From: Lacrimispora defluvii
GTDB taxonomy: Bacteria; Bacillota; Clostridia; Lachnospirales; Lachnospiraceae
DNA: 64,000 nt
Assembly (NCBI GenBank): GCA_013036995.1
Contig: JAAOXG010000016.1
Location: 124,001-188,000, forward strand
Reading direction: 5' to 3'
Notes under the pieces: generated by a model
Databases searched by the model: none
The model's input: the letters and a program-made list of their open reading frames with translations, nothing else
Told to the model about the DNA's origin: nothing
Shown: in pieces, positions 43,337 to 52,432 of the stretch
How the letters are laid out: every line of letters starts with the position of its first letter
How positions within the stretch are numbered: the first letter of the stretch is position 1
Position numbers and translations under genes: made by a program

Positions 43337-44749
43337 TTGGATAAATTTTATCATTCTGTAAGACTTGATGAGGATCTCTGCATGGGCTGCATTAACTGCA
43401 TTAAGCGCTGCCCCACCCAGGCCATCAGAGTCAGAAATAAAAAAGCACAGATTAACAGTAAATTCTGTATCGACTGCGGTGAGTGCATTCGTGTATGCCC
43501 TCATCACGCCAAACATGCCATTTACGATACCATGGAGGATTTAAAGCAGTTTGAATACACGGTTGCCCTGCCGGCACCATCCCTGTACAGCCAGTTTAAT
43601 AACTTAGATGATGTGAACATTGTGCTAAATGCACTGCTGCTTATGGGATTCGATGATGTATTTGAAGTGAGTGCGGCAGCGGAACTGGTCAGTGAGGCAA
43701 CCAGGGAGTATTTAAGCAAGAATCCGGATAAGCTTCCGGTTATCAGTACAGCCTGCCCTTCGGTAGTACGGCTCATCCGCGTTCGTTTTCCTAATTTGAT
43801 CCCCAATCTTCTGCCGCTTAATCCGCCGGTTGAGGTGGCTGCCATACTTGCAGTGAGAAGAGCGATGGAAAAGACGGGACTGCCCAGGGAAAAGATTGGG
43901 ATCATATTTATTTCTCCATGTCCGTCAAAGGTGACTTATGCCCGTGCTCCCCTGGGAACAGATCACAGCGAGGTGGATAAAGTCCTTGCCATTAAGGATG
44001 TCTATCCACGGCTTCTTTCCTGCATGAAAGCGGTGGGAGAAGAACCGCCGGAGATCGGAACGTCGGGGAAAATCGGCGTCAGCTGGGGAAGAAGCGGAGG
44101 AGAGGCAAGCGGTCTCTTTACAGAAGATTATCTGGCTGCAGACGGGATTGAGAATGTCATACGGGTTCTGGAGGATATGGAAGACCAGAAATTTACGAAT
44201 TTAAAATTTGTGGAGTTAAATGCCTGTAACGGAGGCTGCGTGGGAGGGGTTCTTACTGTTGAAAATCCTTATGTAGCGGAGGTAAAGTTAAAGCGTCTGC
44301 GCAAATATATGCCTGTGGCAAGAAGCCATATGGAATCTGAAGGGGAAGAACTTGTGAGATGGACCAGCATGGTCCAGTATGAGCCGGTATTTCACCTGGG
44401 TGACACCATGATGGAAAGCTTTGCAAGGATGAATCAGGTAGAACGGCTTCTGAAGAAATTTCCGGGACTGGACTGCGGTTCCTGCGGTGCTCCCACCTGT
44501 AAGGCACTGGCAGAAGATATTGTCAGAGGGGAAGCTTCGGAGTCGGACTGCATCTATTTCCTCAGGGATAATGTTCATAAGCTGACAAAGGAGGTTGCCA
44601 GACTGGCCGCTGATATTGAGGAGGGAGATGGGGACAGCTACAGTAAATTTAGAGCAATGACTTCATATATAGTAAGGATTTCTGATGAAATGAACCAGCT
44701 TGACAGGAAAGAGGGGAGAAATCAAAATGACGATAAGGGAACTGATTGA
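43337..44749 (+). CDS. degenerate [FeFe]-hydrogenase-like iron-sulfur protein
   Basis: The start is TTG at 43337, with AGAGGTGAG just upstream. The 470-residue protein has two [4Fe-4S] motifs (CMGCINCIKRCP, CIDCGECIRVCP), an H-cluster-like domain and a C-terminal four-Cys [4Fe-4S] motif (CGSCGAPTC). The hydrogenase signatures are altered: the first reads STACPSVV, lacking one of the two adjacent cysteines (Ala139-Cys140); the second reads SPCPSKVTYA without the Glu; the third is NACNGGCVGG. The metal-binding cysteines remain, so a cluster probably binds, but H2 catalysis is doubtful. It may be a redox sensor. It overlaps the next DRTGG gene by 23 bases. Confidence 0.85.
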   Translation: MDKFYHSVRLDEDLCMGCINCIKRCPTQAIRVRNKKAQINSKFCIDCGECIRVCPHHAKHAIYDTMEDLKQFEYTVALPAPSLYSQFNNLDDVNIVLNALLLMGFDDVFEVSAAAELVSEATREYLSKNPDKLPVISTACPSVVRLIRVRFPNLIPNLLPLNPPVEVAAILAVRRAMEKTGLPREKIGIIFISPCPSKVTYARAPLGTDHSEVDKVLAIKDVYPRLLSCMKAVGEEPPEIGTSGKIGVSWGRSGGEASGLFTEDYLAADGIENVIRVLEDMEDQKFTNLKFVELNACNGGCVGGVLTVENPYVAEVKLKRLRKYMPVARSHMESEGEELVRWTSMVQYEPVFHLGDTMMESFARMNQVERLLKKFPGLDCGSCGAPTCKALAEDIVRGEASESDCIYFLRDNVHKLTKEVARLAADIEEGDGDSYSKFRAMTSYIVRISDEMNQLDRKEGRNQNDDKGTD

Positions 44750-45071
44750 TACTGGAGAATTTGAGACAATTCATGTAGGTGATAGAACAGACAGAAGCAT
44801 CACAAAACCATTTTGCTGTGATTTATTAAGTATTGCCATGGGCAAAGCACCTGAGGGCTGTGCATGGGTGACTGTTATGGGAAATATGAACACCCTTGCT
44901 GTTGCGTCTTTAACGGATGCCGCCTGTGTGATTCTTGCAGAGGGGGTTGCACCTGACGAGGCCGCAAAACAAAAAGCAATCGAACATAATATTACAGTAA
45001 TGAAGACCGGGCTTCCTATTTTTGAAGCCGCTCTGCTGATTGAGAAAAGGCTTTCCCATGAAGACGCTTGA
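44727..45071 (+). CDS. DRTGG-domain protein (second)
   Basis: The ATG at 44727 follows GGGGAG inside the end of the hydrogenase-like gene. The 114-residue protein is again a single DRTGG-like domain (TIRELIDTGEFETIHVGD, LSIAMGKAPEGCAWVTVMGNMNTLAVASL, CVILAEGVAPDEAAK, ITVMKTGLPIFEAALL). It overlaps both neighbours (23 bases with the gene before, 14 with the PHP gene after), implying tight translational coupling across the cassette. The conserved NMNTL segment may form part of a small-molecule pocket; the ligand is unknown. Confidence 0.85.
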   Translation: MTIRELIDTGEFETIHVGDRTDRSITKPFCCDLLSIAMGKAPEGCAWVTVMGNMNTLAVASLTDAACVILAEGVAPDEAAKQKAIEHNITVMKTGLPIFEAALLIEKRLSHEDA

Positions 45072-45783
45072 ATATGACCTCCATATTCATTCCTGCTTAT
45101 CCCCCTGCGGCGATGACGATATGACACCTGGTAATATCGTAGGGATGGCAGCATTAAAAGGACTTGAAGTGATTGCGGTGACAGACCACAATTCCTGCAA
45201 AAACTGTCCTGCTGTTTTACATTTTGCAGAGGAATTCGGGATTCTTGCAATTCCTGGTATGGAGCTTTGTACGTCAGAGGAAGTACATGCGGTGTGCCTC
45301 TTCCCTACGCTGTCAAAAGCCATGGAATTCGATGCATATGTGGAGAAGAAACTGATCCCCTTTCCAAACAATGTGAAAATTTTTGGGAATCAGTTTATAT
45401 ATAATAAGGAAGATGAAGCAGCAGGGACATTTGAAAATCTTCTGATTAACTCCACAGAGATATCATTTGACGGACTTTGGGATCTGGTCCGTTCCTTTGA
45501 CGGTGTTATGTTTCCCGCTCATTTGGACAAAAACGCCAACAGCCTGTTGTCAAACCTGGGGTTCGTTCCGCCTGACAGCCATTTTATGGCGGCAGAAGTG
45601 AGGAACCAAAACAGTCTTCCTGAACTGGTCAGACAGAATCCATATCTTGAGCGCTGCGTGATCCTTCAGAATTCAGACGCCCATCAGCTGGGGGATATCA
45701 AAGAACCGGGTCTGCCTCTGGAAGTAGAAGAAAAAAGCGTGGAAGGGATTATGGATGCTCTTCTGAAGGGAAGATTTGTATAA
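45058..45783 (+). CDS. PHP-domain phosphoesterase
   Basis: This 241-residue protein has the polymerase/histidinol-phosphatase fold with metal-binding motifs DLHIHSCLSPCG, VTDHNSCKNC, PGMELCTSEEVHAV, PAHLDKNANSL and QNSDAHQLGD. These would bind two or three metal ions for hydrolysis of a phosphoester. The start at 45058 lies within the DRTGG gene. It is the last gene of the operon. Its substrate is unknown; a nucleotide signal or a sugar phosphate is possible. The same neighbours (DRTGG, RsbW-like, hydrogenase-like) recur around hydABC genes in Clostridia. Confidence 0.88.
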   Translation: MKTLEYDLHIHSCLSPCGDDDMTPGNIVGMAALKGLEVIAVTDHNSCKNCPAVLHFAEEFGILAIPGMELCTSEEVHAVCLFPTLSKAMEFDAYVEKKLIPFPNNVKIFGNQFIYNKEDEAAGTFENLLINSTEISFDGLWDLVRSFDGVMFPAHLDKNANSLLSNLGFVPPDSHFMAAEVRNQNSLPELVRQNPYLERCVILQNSDAHQLGDIKEPGLPLEVEEKSVEGIMDALLKGRFV

Positions 45784-45836
45784 ATATGAGGGACTGAAGC
45801 TGCAGTCGTTCTTATTCCTGTATGATTAAAAAAGAG

Positions 45837-45882
45837 AAGGCTCCGGAATACAGAGAACAAACTGTATTTTGGGGCTTTTTTT
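45837..45882 (+). terminator. intrinsic terminator of the DRTGG-PHP operon
   Basis: A 17-bp stem with several G-U pairs (AAGGCTCCGGAATACAG with CTGTATTTTGGGGCTT) is followed by seven T. Confidence 0.85.
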
Positions 45883-45891
45883 GCTTTTTAC

Positions 45892-45920
45892 TTTCCATTT
45901 TCCCTTAATTCCTGTATAGT
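45892..45920 (+). promoter_or_regulatory. promoter of the polysaccharide deacetylase gene
   Basis: TTTCCA and TATAGT are 17 bases apart, 33 bases before the ATG at 45954. Confidence 0.55.
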
Positions 45921-45953
45921 AGAGATTAGTAACAGGGAAAGGAATGATGTTTC

Positions 45954-46904
45954 ATGAAGAAATTTTTACAACTGGGTATGGGTATAACAGCCCTAGCCCT
46001 TATAACAGCCTTTGTGCCTGCTTCCCCATTTCCGTCCATGGCGTATGAAACGGCGGCAGCTGCAGAAGAGACAACGCAGGTACGAGGCGGCTGGATAGAT
46101 GAAAACCTGGGGCCTGGAGTTGCCAGATGGGTAGATGAAAGCGGAAACGTTTCTACAAAGCCAGGAAAGCAGGAGGAGATACAGACAGAGACCGCGACAC
46201 AGTCACAGGCGGAGACAGAAAGTCAAAGTACAGGAGAGACAGCGGGGCAGCAGGAATCATCAGAAACTGAGGGACAACCTGCTGGAAGAGTGATTGATCC
46301 CTCCAAACCAATGGTTGCACTGACCTTTGATGATGGTCCTTACGCTCCGGTAGGAAATCAGATTATGGACAGTCTGGCACAGTATGGCGGAAAAGCAACT
46401 TTTTTCGTGGTGGGAAACCGGGCGGCCTATTATCCTGATGAATTAAAGCGTATGGCTGCAGAAGGGCATGAGATTGGTAATCATACATATGAGCATAAGT
46501 ATTTAAACAAGTTAAATGCCCAGCAGATTCAGAGCCAGATTAACCGCTGTAATGATGCGGTACAAGCTGTCTGCGGTGTAAGACCTGTCTTAGTCAGACT
46601 GCCGGGGGGGAATAAAAACAGCACAGTTCTTCAGAATGTTCATGCGCCTATGATTATGTGGAGTATTGATACGCTGGACTGGAAGACCCGGAACACGGCT
46701 AAATCCATACAGACTGTGATGAGCCGGGTGAAAGACGGGGATATTGTGCTGATGCATGAACTCTATCCTCAAAGCGGAGCTGCCGCAGTTGAAATTATCC
46801 GCAGATTATCTGAGCAGGGATATCAGCTGGTTACCGTAAGCGAGCTGGCAAGCTATCGGGGCGGTATGGTTTCCGGTGGGGTTTATTCACAGTTTTATCG
46901 ATAA
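45954..46904 (+). CDS. secreted polysaccharide deacetylase (CE4/NodB domain)
   Basis: This 316-residue protein has an N-terminal signal peptide (hydrophobic LGMGITALALITAFV), an exported linker with RGGWIDENLGPGVARWVDES and a Gln/Glu/Thr-rich low-complexity region, then a NodB domain: VALTFDDGPYAP (catalytic Asp), GHEIGNHTYEH (metal His pair), the LVRLPGGN motif and IVLMHELYP. It removes N- or O-acetyl groups from surface or spore-cortex glycans; peptidoglycan N-acetylglucosamine deacetylase is the usual role, giving lysozyme resistance. It is a single-gene unit with its own promoter and terminator. Confidence 0.92.
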   Translation: MKKFLQLGMGITALALITAFVPASPFPSMAYETAAAAEETTQVRGGWIDENLGPGVARWVDESGNVSTKPGKQEEIQTETATQSQAETESQSTGETAGQQESSETEGQPAGRVIDPSKPMVALTFDDGPYAPVGNQIMDSLAQYGGKATFFVVGNRAAYYPDELKRMAAEGHEIGNHTYEHKYLNKLNAQQIQSQINRCNDAVQAVCGVRPVLVRLPGGNKNSTVLQNVHAPMIMWSIDTLDWKTRNTAKSIQTVMSRVKDGDIVLMHELYPQSGAAAVEIIRRLSEQGYQLVTVSELASYRGGMVSGGVYSQFYR

Positions 46905-46924
46905 GAATAAAAAGAGGAAAACTG

Positions 46925-46979
46925 TACCCTAATAGTAATACACAGTAAAAAGTCTGTGTTAAGCTATTAGGGTATTTTT
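46925..46979 (+). terminator. terminator after the deacetylase gene
   Basis: TACCCTAATAG pairs with CTATTAGGGTA over 11 bp, with an inner ACACAG/CTGTGT stem, followed by five T. Confidence 0.9.
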
Positions 46980-47003
46980 ACTTAATATGGAGAAGGTGAA
47001 CCC

Positions 47004-48563
47004 ATGATACTGAGAATAAAAGACATATTAGAAAAATTAGATGAAACAATTATTATAAGTTCAGTTTTATGCGAAGAAACTCTGACTATACGGGGAGTGA
47101 AACTATTAACTGGCCATATTGCGGTTTTTGATCCTCATATACTTTATATTGGCGGATATTATGAATTTTTTAATGGCTCCGGAGACAATTTTCCCATGAA
47201 TGTTCTTTTGATGGATTGTCCGTCTGACCTCTATATCTCTCACATGGTAAATGAAGAACGTCATGCTAATATGGTTTATATACAGCCGGGAATCACCACG
47301 GAGGAACTGCTGAATGATGTTACGGATATACTTGTGGACCAGTATTCGTTAATTGAACGGCCAGCTGCACTTTTTAACACCATTATACAAGGCAGAGGGC
47401 TTCCCTATATTATAGATATCGCCAGTGAGTTATTGGGAAATCCCGTTATGCTGGGAGATAATAACCACCGATTATTAGCGGCATCAGATTTTAAGGAAGT
47501 AGATGATCTTCCATGGATGGAATATAGGAATATGGGATTTACAACCTATGAGTATACACAGAAATATAATTTTAAGCAGTGGATAGAAAAAACGGTACAA
47601 AGCAAGAAAGCGGTTATTGGGAGTCTTGGAGAGGGTTACAAATATCGAAGAATATTTTGTGCAATACGGTTGGAGCGGCGTATTGTGGGACATTTTGCTG
47701 TTCTTGAATATAACAGGCTTTTTACAGAGAAAGATCTGGAGATAACGGAATTTATATGTGATGTAATAGCAAATGAGATTAAAAGCAATCAATCCTCAGG
47801 TTTTCAGTATGACTGGCTGGCAAACCGTTTTATTTCGGATCTGATACAGGGAAGTCTTACGGAACCGGATTTAATTACAGACAGGGCAAAGAGACTGCAG
47901 TGGAAATTGCCGGATAAAAAATATCTTATTATTATAAAATACAATCATTATTCGGAAACATTCAGCTTAATCTCTTTTATAAGAGAATCAAAACTTTTTA
48001 AAGGTTCCCATGGGGAATTAATGTTCCATGAGAATCATTTAATATTTATTACTGGCTGCAGTCAGTCCCAATACCTGACCAACGAAGATATTCAGCCTAT
48101 TACTGATTATTTAAAGCAGATGCACATGAATGCCGGTGTCAGTCAGGGCTTTAGTGAAATAATGGAGATCCCCGAGGCGTACCAGCAGGCATTGGCAGCC
48201 ATCCGGTTAGGTAAAAAGGAAGCTGCTGAGTTATGTATCTATCGATATGAGGATTATGGAATTTATGATATGCTGGACCGCATAAAAGAACAGAAGGACC
48301 TGATCCATTATTGCCATCCGGATATATTAAGATTAAAAGAATACGATGAGAACCATAAAACGGATTATTTGAAAAGTTTATATACGTACATTATAAACAT
48401 GGGGAATTTAGTGGCTTCTGCCGATGATCTGTATATTCACAGAAATACAATGAACTACCGATTGTCTAAAATACAAGAACTGATATCCGTGGATATTTAT
48501 AACCGCGACTGTTATATGACACTATATTTTTCGTATAAAATCTTAGAATATATCAGTAAATGA
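47004..48563 (+). CDS. PucR/CdaR-type transcriptional regulator
   Basis: This 519-residue protein has the N-terminal PucR domain, a central GGDEF-like/GAF-type region and a C-terminal PucR helix-turn-helix (ADDLYIHRNTMNYRLSKIQEL near residues 473-493). Regulators of this type control catabolic genes such as purine or glycerate use in response to small molecules. An AGAAGGTG site precedes the ATG. It is upstream of, and in the same direction as, an old-yellow-enzyme reductase gene with a 136-base gap, so it may regulate that gene. Confidence 0.88.
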   Translation: MILRIKDILEKLDETIIISSVLCEETLTIRGVKLLTGHIAVFDPHILYIGGYYEFFNGSGDNFPMNVLLMDCPSDLYISHMVNEERHANMVYIQPGITTEELLNDVTDILVDQYSLIERPAALFNTIIQGRGLPYIIDIASELLGNPVMLGDNNHRLLAASDFKEVDDLPWMEYRNMGFTTYEYTQKYNFKQWIEKTVQSKKAVIGSLGEGYKYRRIFCAIRLERRIVGHFAVLEYNRLFTEKDLEITEFICDVIANEIKSNQSSGFQYDWLANRFISDLIQGSLTEPDLITDRAKRLQWKLPDKKYLIIIKYNHYSETFSLISFIRESKLFKGSHGELMFHENHLIFITGCSQSQYLTNEDIQPITDYLKQMHMNAGVSQGFSEIMEIPEAYQQALAAIRLGKKEAAELCIYRYEDYGIYDMLDRIKEQKDLIHYCHPDILRLKEYDENHKTDYLKSLYTYIINMGNLVASADDLYIHRNTMNYRLSKIQELISVDIYNRDCYMTLYFSYKILEYISK

Positions 48564-48591
48564 GATAAAAATTCATTTGTGCAGAAATGTC

Positions 48592-48617
48592 ATTGTTTCT
48601 GATATTTTTCTAAATAA
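48592..48617 (+). terminator. weak hairpin terminator after the PucR-type gene
   Basis: CAGAAA and TTTCTG form a 6-bp stem with an 8-base loop, followed after ATA by a T-run. Confidence 0.35.
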
Positions 48618-48699
48618 ATGCACGATGCATAAAAGTCCGTAAGTATGTTACCATAAATATGTTAATATTTTATCAAAAACATATTTACGGAGGCGGCAT

Positions 48700-50637
48700 A
48701 TGAATTACGAGATTTTAAACACACCATTTTCAATCGGAAATATGATTGTAAAGAATCGTATTGCCATGGCACCAATGGGACTTAACTCAGGCCATATTGA
48801 CGGAACAATTGCTGATGATGAAATTGATTATTTTGAAGAGCGGGCAAAAGGGGGAACCGGACTGATCATTATGGGCTGCCAATTCTTAACACAGGAACTG
48901 GCTCAGGGCTCCATGGAAGGATATCTGGACAATACCTATGTGATTCCTCAATTAACCACATTGGTGGAAGCAGTTCACCGCTATGGAACAAAAATCTGTG
49001 CACAGCTGAGCTGCGGAACAGGAAAAAACGCATTTCCAAATATGTTAAATGGGAAGGCGCCTGTTTCTTCTTCTGCAATTCCTTCCATGTTTGATCCGAA
49101 TTTAATGTGCCGCCAATTAACGGTTGAAGAAATCAAGACAATTATGAAGCAGTTTTCATTCTCTGCAAAAGTACTGAAGGATGCTGGTTTTGATGCCATT
49201 GAAGTTCATGGTCATGCAGGATATTTAATCGATCAGTTTATGTCAGAAATCTGGAATAAAAGAACAGATGAGTATGGTGGAACACCGGAAAACCGTATGC
49301 GTTTTGCCGTTGAAATTGTACAATCCATACGGGAAGCAGTGGGACCGGATATGCCCATCCTGTTTCGAATGGCAGTAAAGCATAATTTTGAAGGCGGACG
49401 TACCTTTGAGGAAACCATTCCTCTTATGCAGGAACTGGAAAAAGCCGGAGTCGATGCATTGGATATTGACAGCGGAAGCTATGAAAATATTGATTATATA
49501 TTCCCACCTGCTTATCTGGGTGATGCCTGTATGGCAGATGTTTGTGAGGTTGCACGCAGGGCAGTTAAAATTCCACTTTTAAATGCCGGTAACCATACTC
49601 CGGAAACAGCCGTTCAGTTAATTGAAAGCGGAAATGCTGATTTTGTATTGATGGGAAGACCTTTAATCGCTGAACCGGAGATGGCAAACAAAATCTTAAC
49701 TAACCGCCGTGATGAAGTTCGTCCATGTATTCGATGTAACGATGACTGCATCGGAAGAATTCTCACCAGACTGACGAAAATCAGCTGTTCCGTAAATCCA
49801 GCCACTGGATTTGAGAAACGTTTTAAACTTGAAAAGGCGGATAAACAGCAGCATGTAGTCGTAATCGGAGGAGGTCCTGGTGGAATGGAAGCGGCCAGAA
49901 CAGCGGCGCTCATGGGACATAAGGTCGACTTGTATGAAAAAGAAAGTGATTTAGGGGGTCAATTACGCAGTGCAGCAACTCCTCCTTTTAAGAGCCAGCT
50001 GCGTGAACTGATTACCTGGTATAAGCGCCAGCTGGAGTTAACTGGTGTTACAGTTCATGTGAGTACGGAAATAGGAGAAGATGATCCGGTGTTTGAGAAG
50101 GCGGATGCGATCATCGTTGCTACCGGAGCAATTCCAATGATCCCCCCGATTAAGGGAATTGAACGTGCAATTAATGTTTTGGAAGCACATCTTGATGAAA
50201 GTAAGCTGAAAGGTGAAAAAATCATATATTGCGGCGGCGGTCTGTCTTCCTGTGACAGTGCTTTGGAGACAGCATTAAAAGGAAAAAAGGTGGCAATCAT
50301 TGAAATGCTTGATGAAGTGGCAGCTGGAGATCATATGATTAATAAAGCATCCCTAATACCAATGCTTTTAGAAAATAAAGTGGAACTTTATACCGGACAT
50401 AAGGTGCTTGAAATCACGCCAGAAGGTGTTCGGGCAATGCAAAAAGACGGAAAAGAGGTTTTCCTTGAAGGAAACACAGTAGTTGCTTCCTTTGGAATGC
50501 TTCCTAACAATGAAACGGCGAAAGCCATTGATGCAAAATATCATAATAAGGTTCGCCTGATTGGTGATTGTACAAAAGTAGGCAAAGTAGGCGGTGCTGT
50601 GAGAAGCGGTATGTATGCTGCAATGTCTTTAAGATAA
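48700..50637 (+). CDS. NADH:flavin oxidoreductase of the old yellow enzyme/2,4-dienoyl-CoA reductase family
   Basis: This 645-residue protein has an N-terminal FMN-binding TIM barrel (GNMIVKNRIAMAPMG; EVHGHAGYLIDQFMSE), a [4Fe-4S] site with Cys motif CIRCNDDCIGR followed by SCSVNP, and a C-terminal FAD/NAD half (VVIGGGPGGMEAARTAALMGH; IIYCGGGLSSCDSALE). This is the full FadH/BaiCD/enoate reductase layout; it reduces an enoate or enoyl-CoA double bond with NAD(P)H. GGAGGC precedes the ATG. Typical substrates are 2,4-dienoyl-CoA, cinnamate-type enoates or steroid/bile-acid intermediates; the sequence alone does not decide. The PucR-type regulator upstream suggests it is inducible. Confidence 0.93.
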   Translation: MNYEILNTPFSIGNMIVKNRIAMAPMGLNSGHIDGTIADDEIDYFEERAKGGTGLIIMGCQFLTQELAQGSMEGYLDNTYVIPQLTTLVEAVHRYGTKICAQLSCGTGKNAFPNMLNGKAPVSSSAIPSMFDPNLMCRQLTVEEIKTIMKQFSFSAKVLKDAGFDAIEVHGHAGYLIDQFMSEIWNKRTDEYGGTPENRMRFAVEIVQSIREAVGPDMPILFRMAVKHNFEGGRTFEETIPLMQELEKAGVDALDIDSGSYENIDYIFPPAYLGDACMADVCEVARRAVKIPLLNAGNHTPETAVQLIESGNADFVLMGRPLIAEPEMANKILTNRRDEVRPCIRCNDDCIGRILTRLTKISCSVNPATGFEKRFKLEKADKQQHVVVIGGGPGGMEAARTAALMGHKVDLYEKESDLGGQLRSAATPPFKSQLRELITWYKRQLELTGVTVHVSTEIGEDDPVFEKADAIIVATGAIPMIPPIKGIERAINVLEAHLDESKLKGEKIIYCGGGLSSCDSALETALKGKKVAIIEMLDEVAAGDHMINKASLIPMLLENKVELYTGHKVLEITPEGVRAMQKDGKEVFLEGNTVVASFGMLPNNETAKAIDAKYHNKVRLIGDCTKVGKVGGAVRSGMYAAMSLR

Positions 50638-50643
50638 TGGAAT

Positions 50644-50686
50644 ACAGGGCAGGAATCCAGCAAGAGGATTGACCTGCCCTGTTTTT
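50644..50686 (+). terminator. terminator after the old yellow enzyme gene
   Basis: ACAGGGCAGG and CCTGCCCTGT form a 10-bp stem with an inner AATCC/GGATT stem, followed by T-run. Confidence 0.88.
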
Positions 50687-50691
50687 AAATA

Positions 50692-51897
50692 TTATTTCTC
50701 ATCACAAACCTGAAAAATATAGAATTTCAGGTAGTAGGAGTTTTCATCTCCACTCCAGAGAATCGGGTGATCTGCAGACTGGGTGCGGTATTCCACCTGA
50801 CGCAGGCGCTTATGAGCGCTTGCCGCCGCTTCTCTTATGGTTTTGGTAAACAGCTCCGGGGTCATGAAATGAGAGCAGGAGCAGGTGGCTAAATAACCGC
50901 CATCCGTAACAAGTTTTAATCCCCGGATATTGATTTCCCGATACCCCTTCACTGCGTTTTTTACGGAGTTTCTGGACTTGGTAAACGCGGGAGGGTCGAG
51001 AATAACCACATCGAATTTTTCTCCGGATTTCTCAAGCTCCGGAAGGAGTTCAAAAACATCGGCACAGCGGAAGGAGACACGATGGGAAAGTCCGTTTAAC
51101 TCTGCATTCTCCCTTGCCTGCTCAACTCCAAGTTCCGATGCATCCACTCCAATTACTTCTTTTGCACCTGCAATACCCGCGTTTAATGCGAAGGAACCGG
51201 TATGGGTGAAGCAGTCTAAAACCCGTTTGTCCCTGCATAAGCGTTTAATGGCAAGCCGGTTGTACTTCTGGTCCAGAAAGAATCCTGTTTTTTGACCATC
51301 TTCCACATCCACCATATATTTTACATCGTTCTCTGTAATCTCAACCTTGGTGTCAAATGGCTCTCCGATGAATCCCTTGAATCGTTCCATCCCTTCCTGA
51401 AGCCGTACCCTGGCATCGCTGCGTTCATAGATCCCCCGGATCTGAATTCCGTCTTCTGCTAGAATATTTTTCAGCTTTTCAAGAATCACAGGTTTTAAAC
51501 GGTCAATACCCAGTGCAAGAGATTCCACTACCAGAACATCAGAGAACTTGTCCACTACGATTCCCGGAAGAAAATCGGCTTCTCCGAAGATAATCCGGCA
51601 GCTGCTGGTGTCTACGGTTGTTTTCCGGTATTCCCATGCGTTTCGGACCCGCATTTCAATGAAATCCTCATTGATCTCCACATCTTTTTTCCGTGTCATC
51701 ATGCGGACTGTGATTTTTGAGTTGGTATTAATAAAGCCCCGGCCCAGGCAGTAGCCGTCAAAATCATGGACAGTAATAATATCTCCGTTGGTATAATCTC
51801 CTGTTATGGTATCAATTTCGTTGTCAAAAATCCACATTCCTCCGGCTTTTAAAGACCGTCCTTCTCCCTTTTTAATTCTTACAATAGCTGTTTCCAT
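50692..51897 (-). CDS. rlmI: RlmI-like 23S rRNA (cytosine) methyltransferase
   Basis: This 401-residue SAM-dependent methyltransferase has an N-terminal PUA domain (MWIFDNEIDTI, GYCLGRGFINTNSKITVRM), a central EEHEE domain and a C-terminal Rossmann fold with the SAM loop VLDCFTHTGSFALNA and the catalytic motif LDPPAFTKS; the C-terminal motif TCSCSHFM holds a likely catalytic cysteine. It is expected to methylate a cytosine of 23S rRNA. AAAGGAG precedes the ATG, and it lies 19 bases after the ECF S component gene, so the three minus-strand genes form one transcript. Confidence 0.9.
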   Translation of the reverse strand: METAIVRIKKGEGRSLKAGGMWIFDNEIDTITGDYTNGDIITVHDFDGYCLGRGFINTNSKITVRMMTRKKDVEINEDFIEMRVRNAWEYRKTTVDTSSCRIIFGEADFLPGIVVDKFSDVLVVESLALGIDRLKPVILEKLKNILAEDGIQIRGIYERSDARVRLQEGMERFKGFIGEPFDTKVEITENDVKYMVDVEDGQKTGFFLDQKYNRLAIKRLCRDKRVLDCFTHTGSFALNAGIAGAKEVIGVDASELGVEQARENAELNGLSHRVSFRCADVFELLPELEKSGEKFDVVILDPPAFTKSRNSVKNAVKGYREINIRGLKLVTDGGYLATCSCSHFMTPELFTKTIREAAASAHKRLRQVEYRTQSADHPILWSGDENSYYLKFYIFQVCDEK

Positions 51898-51916
51898 AGT
51901 CTGATACTCCTTTGCT

Positions 51917-52432
51917 TTATGATTGATGCTGTTTCAGCCGGACCAGCAGCTGATATAAGGGCTTAAATAAAATAAGTGAAATAGTGAAATTCCCCATACC
52001 GTGGAGGATGTCAAATGGTATTCCGGCAGTCCACCAGACAAAGGCTGCATACGGTCCTCCGGTCAGAAGAGTGGGCAGAGAGGAAAATAAACCAAACAGC
52101 ATTCCAAAGGTTCCTGACAGCAGTGCAGCGGAAAATGGTGATGGGCAGTTCTTATTATAAAGAAGAAAAATGGCAGCTGGAATAATCGCCCATACATACA
52201 GGTAAGAAAACCACCATATGCCAATTCCCCAGAATAATCCTTCCAATAGAACAAACACGTACAGGATAATCCATACGTGTCTGCCAAATACCAAAGTGTA
52301 TAAAATTAAAAACAAAGAGACCATCTCCATATTGGGCAGCCAGGATAAGCTTACCTGACTGATCAGTAACAGTGAACTTAAAAACCCATCAATTACCAGA
52401 TTCTTCGTGGTAATGGGACGATATTGTTTCAT
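51917..52432 (-). CDS. ECF transporter S component
   Basis: This 171-residue protein is very hydrophobic, with about five or six membrane segments: SSLLLISQVSLSWLPNMEMVSLF, YVFVLLEGLFWGIGIWWFSYLYVWAI, an AIPAAIFLL and AALLSGTFGMLFG segments, and the GIPFDILHGMGNF motif. That pattern, LPNME and FDILHGxGNF, is characteristic of ECF S subunits of the corrinoid/vitamin group. It would bind a small cofactor or metabolite and pair with shared EcfA-EcfT modules encoded elsewhere. Its ATG overlaps the stop of the DUF4430 gene (ATGA). Confidence 0.85.
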   Translation of the reverse strand: MKQYRPITTKNLVIDGFLSSLLLISQVSLSWLPNMEMVSLFLILYTLVFGRHVWIILYVFVLLEGLFWGIGIWWFSYLYVWAIIPAAIFLLYNKNCPSPFSAALLSGTFGMLFGLFSSLPTLLTGGPYAAFVWWTAGIPFDILHGMGNFTISLILFKPLYQLLVRLKQHQS

